A DNA stretch of 64,000 nt from CBDESM01 sp965205165 (GCA_965205165.1 OZ242037.1:1-64000), one strand, 5' to 3'; numbered from the stretch's first letter, positions 17,585-26,806 are shown. Translations and numbers: made by a program. The notes: generated by a model not told the origin, from the sequence alone.

Positions 17585-17950
17585 TCAGCGGGCGGTCTGC
17601 CGTTCGATTTCGGCTGCGAAAACGCGGGCTGTTTCGAGCAGAGGGAGGAGGTCGCGCTCGGTCGGGGCGAGTTCGCAGGGATGATGGTGGCAGAGGCGGC
17701 TGAGCGCGTGGAAGGCATAGGCCACGTCGCGGGCGAGTTCCTCGTCGGAGAGGTATTCGCGGAGGCAGAGGAGGCGGACGCGGGCGGAGGCGGGGTTGAC
17801 GCCAGGTTCGCGGAGCGCCCAGAAATCCTCCATCGCATATTCGATGGATTGGCGGGCCATGACGGCGGCGGCGCGGATGCCGAGTTCGCCCGGGGCGGCG
17901 CTCAGCGCAGCTTCGGCGAGTTCGAGGTTGCGGAGGGCTTGGCTCGGCAT
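17585..17950 (-). CDS. Small HEPN-like helical protein coupled to an SMC-like ATPase
   Basis: 121 residues, all helical by composition. The C-terminal part has LSRLCHHHPCELAPT, giving an R85-x4-H90 arrangement like the HEPN ribonuclease/nucleotidyl-transfer-associated fold, and the N-terminal half has the paired-helix pattern MARQSIEYAMEDFW. Its ATG (17950-17948) shares one base with the ATPase gene's TGA (TGATG), so the two are translated together and probably work together. A TTG one codon earlier is also open. The family is not named with certainty; an accessory or toxic RNase subunit of a defence system is inference. Confidence 0.7.
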   Translation of the reverse strand: MPSQALRNLELAEAALSAAPGELGIRAAAVMARQSIEYAMEDFWALREPGVNPASARVRLLCLREYLSDEELARDVAYAFHALSRLCHHHPCELAPTERDLLPLLETARVFAAEIERQTAR

Positions 17951-20736
17951 CAAGAGGCGGCGCGGATGAGCGCGATGACTTGTTCGGTTTCGCGGAGGAG
18001 GCGCGAGGGATCGAAGCCGGCGAGGTTGCCAGTGTGGGTGCCGGCGTTGATCAGGCCGTACGCCTCGGCGGTCTTGGCGGAGATAGAGCTGATCCGGCCG
18101 CGGACGTCGCCGTGGCAGTCGGCGTCGTCGAAGAGGGCGAGGGCGGCGAGTTTGTTGGTGGAGGCGGCGCGTTCGAGCAGGGTTGCGACTTCGGCGTGGA
18201 GTTCGCCGCGGCCGATGCGGCGGCTGCGGATGCGTTCCGTGCAGGCGGCTTCTATGGCGAGACGGAGGAAAAGGGTGGTGCTGCGGCGGGCGGCTTCGGG
18301 CGGGAGGCCGGGGGTGAGGGAGATGGCGCGGGCGTCGTCGAGGTAGCGGCTGACCGGGTCGGAGACGCGGCGGCAGTGGACGACGGAATTTTCGGAGCGG
18401 GTGACGGCGATCAGGTCGGCTTCGATCTGGAGGCGGCGGATGGCTTCGGGGAGGCGGTCATCGTGGGTGAAGACGACGACTTGGCGTTCGGCCGCGGCAT
18501 CGGCGAGGACGCGGGCGAGGCCGTCGACCTTGGATGGGTCCATGGCTTGGACGGGGTCGTCGATGACGATGAAGCCGAAGGGGGATTCGTCGAGCAGGGC
18601 GCGGGGCAGGAAGAGGGAGAGCGCGAGGGAGTTGAGCTCGCCTTGGGACATGACGCCGCGCGCGTCGCTGCTCGCGCCGTCGACGAGGACTTCGAGCTTG
18701 ATCTTGCGGCTGGTGGCCGCGCCGGCGAGTTTGGGCGGGACGAGTTCGACGTTGGTGGCGCCGCTGAGCCGGTTCCAGATGCGGACGGCCTGTTCGGAGA
18801 TGGGGTCGAAGCGCTCGTCGCGCATCGCGTCGAGCGTGCGGCGGAGCCAGTTTTCGGCGCGGCGGACATCTTCGAGGCGGGCGTATTGGGCGTCGTGGGC
18901 GCGCTGCTTGCCGGCCCATGTCGGAAGCTCTTCAGTGCGATTGGCGAAATCATCCCAGAACCCGTCGCCGAGGTACTCTTCGATCTCGTTCACCGCACTG
19001 AGCAATGGCGGATGCGTGGACGACAGATGCGCCACGAGCTGTGACGGGGTTGCCTCGTCGGGCAGGTCCGCCCATGCTTCCCAAGCCGCACCGAGGGAAT
19101 AGACGACTTCCTCCAACCGCAGATCGGGATTGGAATATCCCGGCATCCATCGCGGACGAAATACTCTGAGAGCGGGATCTATATCCTCGGCTGCGTGCGT
19201 CACGAAGTCTTGTGGCACTCCCAACTCCCTGGCGGCTTGGAAGAGCTGCCCGTCAGACTCATACGTAGCGGCCAATTCCGCCCGATACTCATCAAGCGCG
19301 GTCTCAATCGCGGTCTGATGATCCAGTGGGGTTTCCTGATTTCCGCCTTCCCCGCGGTGGGCAGCACGCTCTCTGGCGAAGAACATAAGGGAGGTCAGCC
19401 ACTTGCGTGCGCCTTCCGCCCGTTCTTTGGGGCCCTGCGGACCATAATCGCCGAGCTCATTGGACCAGAGTTCGGGCATCGGCCTTGCCAAATCCCGGGC
19501 CGCGGCCATCGCCAACTCAAGTTCGCGGGTGGCGGTGTTCCAATCCTCAGCATCGCGTCTGGCTGCGAGCAGGGCAGCCTCCGCTTCCGTCCGCCAAGCC
19601 GAATCCAGATCCCGCCCCTTGCAGATGGGACAGGGCTGGTCGCCGTGCTCTTCGTGCAGGCGCAATGCCTGCTCGAGGAGGACGGCGGCATCTGCGGAGC
19701 GGCGGCCGCTGCCGTCCAGAAGCTCGTTGACGCGGCGTTCCGCCCGTTGGATGCCGTGGATTGCAGCGACGACCGCGTCCGCATCGGGGATTTCGTCGGC
19801 AAGTCCCTCGTCGAGGAAATCCTCGTTCGAAGGCCACTCGTTGATGACCCGCCACGTCCATTCGATCTCGTCGGGATCGAGCGGGGTTTCGTTCATTGCG
19901 TTGCGGAGCCGCGTTGCGCGCGGATCTTCCTCGTAGCGGTCCAGGCTTTCGAGCAACTGGGCGTGCTCGGTGCTGAGTTCCTTCGCGGACTTGTCGCCGG
20001 CGAGGCGAATCTGCCTGAGGTGCTGGTGGGCTTCGGCGACGTCTTGGAGGCCGAGGACGGCGTACATGGCGTCGTAGAGGTTGGAAGGGGCTTGAGCGAC
20101 GCTGCTGCCCACCTCCGAATGCGGCAGGAAGGGTCGGAAGCTGGCGAGCGCCGCATCCCAGCCGAGGGTGCCGAGCGCATCTCCCTGCTTGCCGGCGTTG
20201 CGGATCACGGCTGCGGCGCTCGCCGACGCTGCCGTCGCGCCGGCGTCCCACCAGCGGCGGACGGGAATTTCGCCCGGTTGGCCGTCGATGGCAAAGCGGG
20301 CTTCGATTGTGGTGGGGCGGTCGGCGGCGGCGTGGAGGTTGCGCCATCCGGACTGCCAGTCGGCGGGGCGGTCGGCCCAGCGGCTGTTTTCGCCGGTGAG
20401 GAGCATTTCGACGGCTTCGGCGAAGCTCGACTTGCCGGAGCCGTTGCGCCCGGCGACGACGGCGAGGCCGGGTGCGGGCTTGAGTTGGAGTTCCGTGCGC
20501 GGGCCGATGCCGCGGAATCCCTCGACGGCGAGGGCGGCGAGGTAGGCGCGTTCGGGCTGGCCGAGATCGCGGCGATCAGGCGCCGGGCGTTCGACTGGCG
20601 AACCGGCCAGCGCTTCCGCCAGTTCGTCGTCATTGAATGCGGCTGCGACGAGGAGGGCGGTGTCGTCGTCGATGCGGTCGGCCTCGAGCCGGCGCCAGAT
20701 TTCCGCGGGGACGGCGGGTTGGTCGTTTGCGGGCAT
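17950..20736 (-). CDS. SMC/RecF-like AAA ATPase with CxxC zinc-hook motif
   Basis: 928 residues. Walker A GRNGSGKS lies at 96-103 after the RecF-like VEGFRGIGPRTELQL strand; the ABC-type signature MSQGELNSLALSLFLPRALL is near 690-710 and Walker B FIVIDDPVQAMDPSKVDGLA near 720-735, followed by VVVFTHDDRLPEAI. Between them is a charged helical arm with CPIC at 369-372, the position of a Rad50/RloC-type zinc hook. About 170 C-terminal residues after the ATPase are helical and unrecognised. It is the first gene of a two-gene unit with the HEPN-like protein. The architecture resembles RloC- and Lamassu-type defence ATPases, but no nuclease motif is visible in this protein. The middle (about 19.0-19.9 kb) is less GC-rich than the ends. 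Confidence 0.85.
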   Translation of the reverse strand: MPANDQPAVPAEIWRRLEADRIDDDTALLVAAAFNDDELAEALAGSPVERPAPDRRDLGQPERAYLAALAVEGFRGIGPRTELQLKPAPGLAVVAGRNGSGKSSFAEAVEMLLTGENSRWADRPADWQSGWRNLHAAADRPTTIEARFAIDGQPGEIPVRRWWDAGATAASASAAAVIRNAGKQGDALGTLGWDAALASFRPFLPHSEVGSSVAQAPSNLYDAMYAVLGLQDVAEAHQHLRQIRLAGDKSAKELSTEHAQLLESLDRYEEDPRATRLRNAMNETPLDPDEIEWTWRVINEWPSNEDFLDEGLADEIPDADAVVAAIHGIQRAERRVNELLDGSGRRSADAAVLLEQALRLHEEHGDQPCPICKGRDLDSAWRTEAEAALLAARRDAEDWNTATRELELAMAAARDLARPMPELWSNELGDYGPQGPKERAEGARKWLTSLMFFARERAAHRGEGGNQETPLDHQTAIETALDEYRAELAATYESDGQLFQAARELGVPQDFVTHAAEDIDPALRVFRPRWMPGYSNPDLRLEEVVYSLGAAWEAWADLPDEATPSQLVAHLSSTHPPLLSAVNEIEEYLGDGFWDDFANRTEELPTWAGKQRAHDAQYARLEDVRRAENWLRRTLDAMRDERFDPISEQAVRIWNRLSGATNVELVPPKLAGAATSRKIKLEVLVDGASSDARGVMSQGELNSLALSLFLPRALLDESPFGFIVIDDPVQAMDPSKVDGLARVLADAAAERQVVVFTHDDRLPEAIRRLQIEADLIAVTRSENSVVHCRRVSDPVSRYLDDARAISLTPGLPPEAARRSTTLFLRLAIEAACTERIRSRRIGRGELHAEVATLLERAASTNKLAALALFDDADCHGDVRGRISSISAKTAEAYGLINAGTHTGNLAGFDPSRLLRETEQVIALIRAAS

Positions 20737-20771
20737 GGGGGGAGGTTAGGCGGGATCGTAGACTTGGGGGC

Positions 20772-20999
20772 ATGGCGCGGGATGATCAGGCGGGGCCGGG
20801 GGTTGGGGGGCGGATGTCTTGGAGGGCTTGGGTTGTGGCGGGGGTGTTGGGGGCGGGACTTGCGGTGACGTTGGGGGTGGCGTTCGCGATTGTGGCGGAT
20901 CCGGGGCTGTTCGAGACGTTCCGGCCGGCGATGATTCCGTTGGCGGCGGTGGGGTTGGCGAGCACGGTGGCGACTACGTATTTCCTGTGGTTCCGCTGA
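20772..20999 (+). CDS. Small two-helix membrane protein
   Basis: 75 residues, unrecognised. Two hydrophobic segments (about residues 18-40, WVVAGVLGAGLAVTLGVAFA, and 52-72, MIPLAAVGLASTVATTYFLW) predict an integral membrane protein with a short glycine-rich N-terminus. It starts 36 bases from the divergent ATPase gene and ends one base before the next lipoprotein gene (TGA-G-ATG), so the two form an operon. Confidence 0.7.
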   Translation: MARDDQAGPGVGGRMSWRAWVVAGVLGAGLAVTLGVAFAIVADPGLFETFRPAMIPLAAVGLASTVATTYFLWFR

Positions 21000-21000
21000 G

Positions 21001-21423
21001 ATGAGGTTGGGGGGCGGGTTGGCGGGGGTGGCGCTGCTGATGGGGTGCGCGGTGCTGTTGGCGGGGTGTTCGATCGGGCGGTCGATGGGACATTCGGCGG
21101 AGGCGGCGCTGGCGCTGGATTTCGAGGATCCGGATCTGGCGGTGCTGGCGCCGTTGGAGCGGGACTTGCGGCGGCACGAGACGTTCTACGCGCGGCTGCG
21201 GCTGGGGACGCCTTCGGAGGCGGAGGGGGTGACGGTGCGGGTGCAGCGGCGGGTCAGCGGTGGGTCGTTCTTCGACGTGCAGGAGTTCGTCCACCGCGAG
21301 GTGACGCCGCCTTGGAACACGACCTACGTGGAGCTGGCGCTGCCGCAGACGGGGGATTGGAACGTGACGTTCATCCTGGAGTCGCGCAAGGTGGCGGACG
21401 TGCGGGTGACGGTGCGTGATTGA
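21001..21423 (+). CDS. Small lipoprotein of unknown function
   Basis: 140 residues. A signal peptide ends in the lipobox LLAGC with the lipid-modified Cys at 23. The mature part is probably a beta-sandwich: alternating strands such as ETFYARLRLG, VTVRVQRRV, TTYVELALPQTGDWNVTFIL and KVADVRVTV suggest an Ig-like or CARDB-like fold. No enzymatic motif. Its start follows the small membrane protein's stop by one base. Confidence 0.75.
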   Translation: MRLGGGLAGVALLMGCAVLLAGCSIGRSMGHSAEAALALDFEDPDLAVLAPLERDLRRHETFYARLRLGTPSEAEGVTVRVQRRVSGGSFFDVQEFVHREVTPPWNTTYVELALPQTGDWNVTFILESRKVADVRVTVRD

Positions 21424-21497
21424 GGCGGGCGCGGGCGCTGGCTGGGGCGCCGATCGGGGCGGCTGATCGGGCGGCGTTCCTGCGCTAGCCTGCGGGC

Positions 21498-23123
21498 ATG
21501 CGGGAGATCGAAGCCGTCGCGTCGGACCTCGGCCTCGATGCGGGCGATCTCGAGCTGTACGGGCGGGGCAAGGCGAAGCTGACGGAGGCGGCGCTGGCGG
21601 GGCTGCGGGAACGGGCGGCGGGCAAGCTGGTGCTGGTCACGGGGATGACGCCGACGACGGCGGGGGAGGGCAAGACGACGACGGCGATCGGGCTGACGCA
21701 GGCGCTCTGCGCGGGCGGGGCGCGGGCGACGGTGGCGCTGCGGGAGCCGTCGATGGGGCCGGTCTTCGGGATCAAGGGCGGGGGCACCGGCGGCGGCAAG
21801 TCGCAGGTGGCGCCGGCGGACGACATCAACCTGCATTTCACGGGCGATCTGCACGCGGTGACGGCGGCCAACAACCTGCTGGCGGCGGCGATCGACAACT
21901 CGATCTTCCACGGCAACAAGCTGGGCATCGACCCGCGCCGGATCACCTGGCGGCGCTGCCTGGACATCAACGACCGGGCGCTGCGGGGGGCGACGATCGG
22001 GCTGGGCGGCGCGACCGACGGGGTGCCGCGGGAGGAGTCGTTCGACATCACGCCGGCGTCGGAGGTGATGGCGGTGCTCTCGGTCGCGTCCGACTTGGAG
22101 GACTTGCACGGGCGGCTGGGCGACATCATCGCGGGCTACAACTACGACCTGCAGCCGGTGACGTGCCGCGAGCTGGAGGTGGACCACGCGATGGCGGTGC
22201 TGCTGGAGCACGCGGTGCGGCCGAACATCGCGCAGACGCTGGAGGGCGGGCCGGCGCTGGTGCACGGCGGGCCCTTCGCCAACATCGCGCTGGGCTGCAA
22301 CAGCATCGCAGCGACGCGGGCGGCGCTGGCGACTTCGGAGATCACGGTCACGGAGGCGGGCTTCGGCTCGGATCTGGGGGCGGAGAAGTTCTTCAACGTG
22401 GTTTCGCGGATCGGCGGCTTCGCGCCGGCGGCGGCGGTGATCGTGGCGACGGCGCGGGCGATCAAGCGGCACGGGGGGCGCGACGCCAAGGACTTGGAGA
22501 CGGAGGACTTGGCGGCGCTGGAGGCGGGGCTCTGCAATCTGGACGCGCACATCGACAACGTGGAGCAGCACGGGGTCGCGCCGGTGGTCGCGATCAACCG
22601 CTTCCCGTCGGACACGGAGGCGGAGCTGGCGGCGATCGAGCGGCACTGCGAGGCGCGGGGCGCGCGTTCGGCGGCGGCGGACCCGTTCGGCGGCGGCGGG
22701 CCGGCCTGCATGGAGCTGGCGGAGGCGGTGCGAGGGGCGCTGGCGGAGTCGGACGGCGGGGTGCGGCATCTCTATGAATTGGGCGATCCGATCCGGGAGA
22801 AGGTCGAGAAGCTGGCGCGCAACGTCTACGGGGCGGAGACGATCACGTGGCAGCGGCGGGCGGAGCTGAACCTGCGGCGGGCGCGGCGGCTGGGCCAGGA
22901 GGAGTGGCCGATCTGCGTGGCCAAGACGCAGTACTCGCTGTCGGACGATCCGTCGCGACTGGGCCGGCCGACGGGGCACGAATTCACGGTGCGGGAGTTG
23001 CGGCCGTCGGCGGGGGCGGGGTTCGTGGTGGTGATATCGGGCGAGATCATGACGATGCCGGGGCTGCCCCGGGTGCCGGCCGCGGCCCGCTTCCGGGTCG
23101 GCGAAGCCATCGGGGCGGACTGA
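21498..23123 (+). CDS. fhs: Formate--tetrahydrofolate ligase
   Basis: 541 residues, close to the usual 555. Catalyses ATP + formate + tetrahydrofolate to 10-formyl-THF in one-carbon metabolism. Visible signatures are the P-loop TPTTAGEGKTTTAIGLTQAL, REPSMGPVFGIKGG, the FTGDLHAVTAANNLLAAAID stretch and HGNKLGIDPRRITWRR, and EAGFGSDLGAEKFFNV. The C-terminus PGLPRVPAA is the conserved end motif. No Shine-Dalgarno is seen at the ATG. nudC starts five bases after the stop. Confidence 0.97.
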   Translation: MREIEAVASDLGLDAGDLELYGRGKAKLTEAALAGLRERAAGKLVLVTGMTPTTAGEGKTTTAIGLTQALCAGGARATVALREPSMGPVFGIKGGGTGGGKSQVAPADDINLHFTGDLHAVTAANNLLAAAIDNSIFHGNKLGIDPRRITWRRCLDINDRALRGATIGLGGATDGVPREESFDITPASEVMAVLSVASDLEDLHGRLGDIIAGYNYDLQPVTCRELEVDHAMAVLLEHAVRPNIAQTLEGGPALVHGGPFANIALGCNSIAATRAALATSEITVTEAGFGSDLGAEKFFNVVSRIGGFAPAAAVIVATARAIKRHGGRDAKDLETEDLAALEAGLCNLDAHIDNVEQHGVAPVVAINRFPSDTEAELAAIERHCEARGARSAAADPFGGGGPACMELAEAVRGALAESDGGVRHLYELGDPIREKVEKLARNVYGAETITWQRRAELNLRRARRLGQEEWPICVAKTQYSLSDDPSRLGRPTGHEFTVRELRPSAGAGFVVVISGEIMTMPGLPRVPAAARFRVGEAIGAD

Positions 23124-23128
23124 TCGCC

Positions 23129-24070
23129 GTGGCCGCGCCCGAGGGCTTCGAGAACACGTTCAGCGGCAATCCGCTGGATCGGCTGGCCAACGAGCGGCGC
23201 GACCCGAAGTGGATTGCGGAGGCGCTGGCGGGGCCGGCAGCGCGCATACTGCCGCTGCACAAGCTGAGCATCCCGGTTGAGCAGCGCGACGGGGCGCTGC
23301 GGCTGGCCTGGGCGAGGGCGGGGGAAGTCGATCTGTCCGATGCGCCGTCGGCGCTGCTGCTGGGCGAGCGCGGCGGCGAGATCCTGTTCGCGGCCGACGC
23401 GTCGCGGCTGGATGCGCCGCCGGCGATCGGCGAGGGCTACCAGGACCTGCGCGCGGCCGCGGCGGCGCTCGAGCATCGGGACGCCTCGATCGCGGCGCAG
23501 GCGCGGGCCTTCACGGACTGGCATGCGCGCAACGGGCACTGCGGCCAGTGCGGTGCGGAGACCTCGGTCCACGAGGGCGGCAACATGCGCAAGTGCGTCG
23601 CCTGCGAGGCGATGCACTTCCCGCGCACCGATCCGGTGGTGATCACGGTGGTCGCGGACGAAGAAGAGTGCCTGCTCGGGCGGCAGGCGTCGTGGCCTGC
23701 GGGGATGTTCAGCGCGCTGGCGGGGTTCGTGGAGCACGGGGAGTCGCTCGAGGACGCGGTGCGGCGCGAGGTGCGGGAGGAATCGGGCATTTTGGCGCGC
23801 GACATCCGCTACCACTCGAGCCAGCCGTGGCCGTTTCCGGCCTCGCTGATGATCGGCTGCCACGCGGCGCCGGCAACGAAGCGGATCGAGATCGACGACG
23901 TGGAAATGGACGACGTGCAGTGGTTTTCGCGGGGCGAGGTGCTGGAATCGCTCTCGCGGGAGCCGGCGCAGATCACGGACGCGAGCCGCGAGGACGCGCC
24001 GCTCGGGCTGCCCGGGCCGATGGCGATCGCGCACACCTTGATCACGGCCTGGGCCAAGGGCGAGCTGTAG
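23129..24070 (+). CDS. nudC: NAD(+) diphosphatase, Nudix family (NudC type)
   Basis: 313 residues from the GTG. Hydrolyses NAD(H) to NMN(H) and AMP and in some bacteria removes NAD caps from RNA. It has the N-terminal NudC domain, a four-Cys zinc ribbon (CGQC at 138-141 and CVAC about 18 residues later), the complete Nudix box GFVEHGESLEDAVRREVREE followed by SG, and the family-specific SQPWPFPASLM motif. All catalytic Glu residues are present. It lies five bases downstream of fhs; the frame is open further upstream but inside fhs, so the GTG is the sensible start. Confidence 0.94.
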   Translation: MAAPEGFENTFSGNPLDRLANERRDPKWIAEALAGPAARILPLHKLSIPVEQRDGALRLAWARAGEVDLSDAPSALLLGERGGEILFAADASRLDAPPAIGEGYQDLRAAAAALEHRDASIAAQARAFTDWHARNGHCGQCGAETSVHEGGNMRKCVACEAMHFPRTDPVVITVVADEEECLLGRQASWPAGMFSALAGFVEHGESLEDAVRREVREESGILARDIRYHSSQPWPFPASLMIGCHAAPATKRIEIDDVEMDDVQWFSRGEVLESLSREPAQITDASREDAPLGLPGPMAIAHTLITAWAKGEL

Positions 24071-24106
24071 CCACCCATTCAGGGCAGCCGCGATAGGCTG
24101 TTGCGC

Positions 24107-25690
24107 GTGTCCCTCGACTTCCGCTCCAAGTTGATCGCGATCTGCGCGGCCGCCGCGCTGCTGGCCGCCGCCTGTTCGGGCGACGATGCGGAACAGCAGC
24201 AGGTGCAGCCCGCGCCGGCGGCGGCGCAGTCGGGCGGGGAGGATCGCGACTCGGAGCCGGCCTCCAGCGCCAGCCCGCAGGCGGGTTCGCAGGATGCCGA
24301 TGGCGGCGGGGGTGACGAGCAGGAGGCGGAGCCGGTCCAAGAGCAGGCGGAGCAGCAGGCTGCCGATCAGCCGCAAGCTCAGGAACAGTCCGAGCCGGAA
24401 GCCGAGCCGCAGCAACAAGAGGAGCAGACCGAACCTCAGCAGGAGCAGCAGTCGGAAGAGCAGGCGGAACCGGAGCAAGAGGAGCGGGTTGAGCAGGAGT
24501 CCGCTGAGCAGGCGGAAGCGCAGGCGGAAGAGGAGGACGAGGCCGAGCCTGAGCCGAGCGGAGAAGAGGAAGAGCAGCAAGAGCAGGAAGAGGCAGAGCC
24601 GCAGGCGGAGCCCGAGCCGACCGCGGAGGAGCGCTTGGCGGCGCGGGCCGCGCAGATCTCGGCGGCCGGCAGCGCTCCGGAGCTGACCGGGCTGACCGGC
24701 TGGCTCTCGGGCGGGCCGACGACGATCGCCCGCGAGCTGGCCAAGGGCAACGTCGTGCTGATTGACTTCTGGACCTACACCTGCATCAACTGCATCCGCA
24801 CCTTCCCCTTCCTGGTCGAGTGGCACGAGAAGTACGCGGAGCACGGGCTGCGGATCATCGGCGTCCACTCGCCGGAGTTCGAGTTCGAGAAGGAAGCGCG
24901 CAACGTGCTCGACTCGATGGCGGAGCACGGGATCGAGTACCTGGTCGCGCAGGACAACGACTTCCGCACCTGGCGCGCGTTCAGCAACCGCTACTGGCCG
25001 GCGAAGTACCTGATCGGCCCGTCGATGGATGTCCGCTACGCGCATTTCGGCGAGGGCGACTATCCGGAGACGGAGGAGGAGATCCGCGAGGCGCTGGAGG
25101 AGGCGGGGCGCGACCTGAGCGGGGTGCCAGCCGGGGTGGCCACGTCGATTCCGACGCGCGACCCGCAGGCGACCGGGCAGACCCGCGAGCTCTACGGGGG
25201 CACGCACCGCAACTACGGGCGGACGCAGTACGCGGCGCAGCCGGAGTACTACATCGAGGGCGGGGTCGAGCGCTTCTACACGGACATCGCCGAGGGGCAG
25301 CGGCGGCTGGGCAACAAGTGGTACGTGCGGGGGCTGTGGCGCAACGAGGAGGAGGCGATCGTCCACGCGCGGGAGACCGAGAATCTCGAGGACTACATCG
25401 CGCTCAACTTCACCGCGCGCACGGTCAACGTGGTGCTCAACATCCCGCCGGGCGAGCCGCCCTACCGGGTCTACGTCGAGGTCGACGGCGAGCCGGTGCG
25501 GCCGGAATGGGCCGGCGACGACGTGCGGTTCGACGAGGCGGGCAACGGCTTCGTGACGGTGACCGGGGATGATCTGTACCGCTTGGTCAAGCTGCCGGAG
25601 TGGACACGGCATGAGCTGAAGCTGCGATCGAATTCGGACAAGTTCGCGGTCTTCGCGTTCACGTTCGGCTCGAATTTGGGAGGCGAGTAG
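24107..25690 (+). CDS. DipZ-like thioredoxin-fold lipoprotein with long Q/E-rich linker
   Basis: 527 residues. Signal peptide with lipobox LAAAC (Cys 23), then about 155 residues of Q/E/A low complexity, then a thioredoxin domain with WTYTCINCIRT (active-site C226-x-x-C229) and PAKYLIGP after the cis-Pro strand. The rest (about 345-527) resembles the C-terminal carbohydrate-binding-like domain of DipZ proteins (VNVVLNIPPGEPPYRVYVEV). DipZ normally fuses a CcdA membrane domain to this; here the lipid anchor replaces it, so electrons must come from another carrier. Likely a surface thiol oxidoreductase. The GTG at 24107 gives the better signal peptide; a TTG two codons earlier is possible. The next gene starts two bases after the stop. 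Confidence 0.85.
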   Translation: MSLDFRSKLIAICAAAALLAAACSGDDAEQQQVQPAPAAAQSGGEDRDSEPASSASPQAGSQDADGGGGDEQEAEPVQEQAEQQAADQPQAQEQSEPEAEPQQQEEQTEPQQEQQSEEQAEPEQEERVEQESAEQAEAQAEEEDEAEPEPSGEEEEQQEQEEAEPQAEPEPTAEERLAARAAQISAAGSAPELTGLTGWLSGGPTTIARELAKGNVVLIDFWTYTCINCIRTFPFLVEWHEKYAEHGLRIIGVHSPEFEFEKEARNVLDSMAEHGIEYLVAQDNDFRTWRAFSNRYWPAKYLIGPSMDVRYAHFGEGDYPETEEEIREALEEAGRDLSGVPAGVATSIPTRDPQATGQTRELYGGTHRNYGRTQYAAQPEYYIEGGVERFYTDIAEGQRRLGNKWYVRGLWRNEEEAIVHARETENLEDYIALNFTARTVNVVLNIPPGEPPYRVYVEVDGEPVRPEWAGDDVRFDEAGNGFVTVTGDDLYRLVKLPEWTRHELKLRSNSDKFAVFAFTFGSNLGGE

Positions 25691-25692
25691 CC

Positions 25693-26799
25693 ATGCGCAC
25701 CGTACTCGCGCTGGTGATCGGAGCAGCCCTGCTCGCGGCGGCCTGCGGCGGCGGGGATGATCCGCAACAGCAGGAACAGGCGCAAGCGCCGGCCGCGGCT
25801 GCGGTGCAGGAGCAGCAGAGCCAGCCCGCCGCCGCGGCCGAGCCGGCGGCTGCGAGCCAGACGCCGGCCGACGCGTCCGGCGATGACGAGGAACCGCAGG
25901 CGGCCGCGCAGCCCGCCGAGCAGGAGTCCGCGCCGGCGCCGCAGCCGGCGGGGACTCCGCGGGCGAGCCGGGAGGAGCTGGCGGTCAACCCGCGGCTGGA
26001 GCTGCTCGACGATGCGGGCTACCCGGTCTACTTGGCCGGCGACTACGTGGTTTCGCTGGGCACGCCCGATCTGGGCGTGGGGACGCACCGCGTCACGATC
26101 GCGATCGAGGGACCGGAAGGCTTGGTCGAGACGCCGTCGGCGACGATCGCGGCGCATCCGCCGGGCGGGGGCGATCCGGTCACGGCCGCGGCCGAGTTCG
26201 CGCGGTTCCCCGATGAGGTGCGCGGCTTCCACGTGGCGAGGCTGAGCTTCGACCGGCCCGGCGACTGGACGCTGGAGATCGATGCGGCGGAGGGCGGGCC
26301 GATCCTGCTCTCGGTGCCGATCGCGGAGGCGACGCGGGCCCCCGACGTGGGCGCGGCCGCGCCGGCCTCGGTCAACCGCACGCTGGCCGACGTGGAGGAC
26401 GTGGCCGATCTCTCGACCGGGTTCGAGGTGGACGCGCTGCTCTACACGCTGACGGTGGCCGACGCGCTGGCCAACGATCTGCCGACGATCGTCGTCTTCG
26501 CCAGTCCGGGCTTCTGCACCAACGCCTTCTGCGGGCCGCAGGCGGAGGTGCTCACGGAGATCCGGATTGATCGCCCGGGCGAGGCGAACTACATCCACGT
26601 GGACCTGTATGAGAACCCGGTCGAGGTGCGTTTGGGCGAGCCGCCGCAGCACACGCCGCTGCTCGAGGAGTGGGGCCTGGAGACGGACGAATGGACATTC
26701 GTGGTCGACGCGGAGGGCGTGGTCCGGGCGCGCTTCGAGGCGTTCGCGCCGCGCGCGGAGGTCGAAGCCGCGCTGGACGCGGTGCTCGCCGGGTCGTAG
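25693..26799 (+). CDS. Lipoprotein with Ig-like and thioredoxin-like domains
   Basis: 368 residues. Lipobox LAAAC with Cys at 18, then an ~80-residue Q/A/E linker, a beta-rich domain (about 95-215, YVVSLGTPDLGVGTHRVTIA) and a thioredoxin-like C-terminus in which the strand VVFASPGFCTNAFCG holds a C275-x4-C280 pair instead of CxxC. Family and substrate are not recognised; an SCO-like copper or thiol role is possible because redoxins with spaced Cys pairs occur there, but no metal-binding His is identified. Two bases separate it from the DipZ-like gene, so they probably act in the same surface redox pathway. Confidence 0.78.
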   Translation: MRTVLALVIGAALLAAACGGGDDPQQQEQAQAPAAAAVQEQQSQPAAAAEPAAASQTPADASGDDEEPQAAAQPAEQESAPAPQPAGTPRASREELAVNPRLELLDDAGYPVYLAGDYVVSLGTPDLGVGTHRVTIAIEGPEGLVETPSATIAAHPPGGGDPVTAAAEFARFPDEVRGFHVARLSFDRPGDWTLEIDAAEGGPILLSVPIAEATRAPDVGAAAPASVNRTLADVEDVADLSTGFEVDALLYTLTVADALANDLPTIVVFASPGFCTNAFCGPQAEVLTEIRIDRPGEANYIHVDLYENPVEVRLGEPPQHTPLLEEWGLETDEWTFVVDAEGVVRARFEAFAPRAEVEAALDAVLAGS

Positions 26800-26806
26800 C
26801 GCGCCG

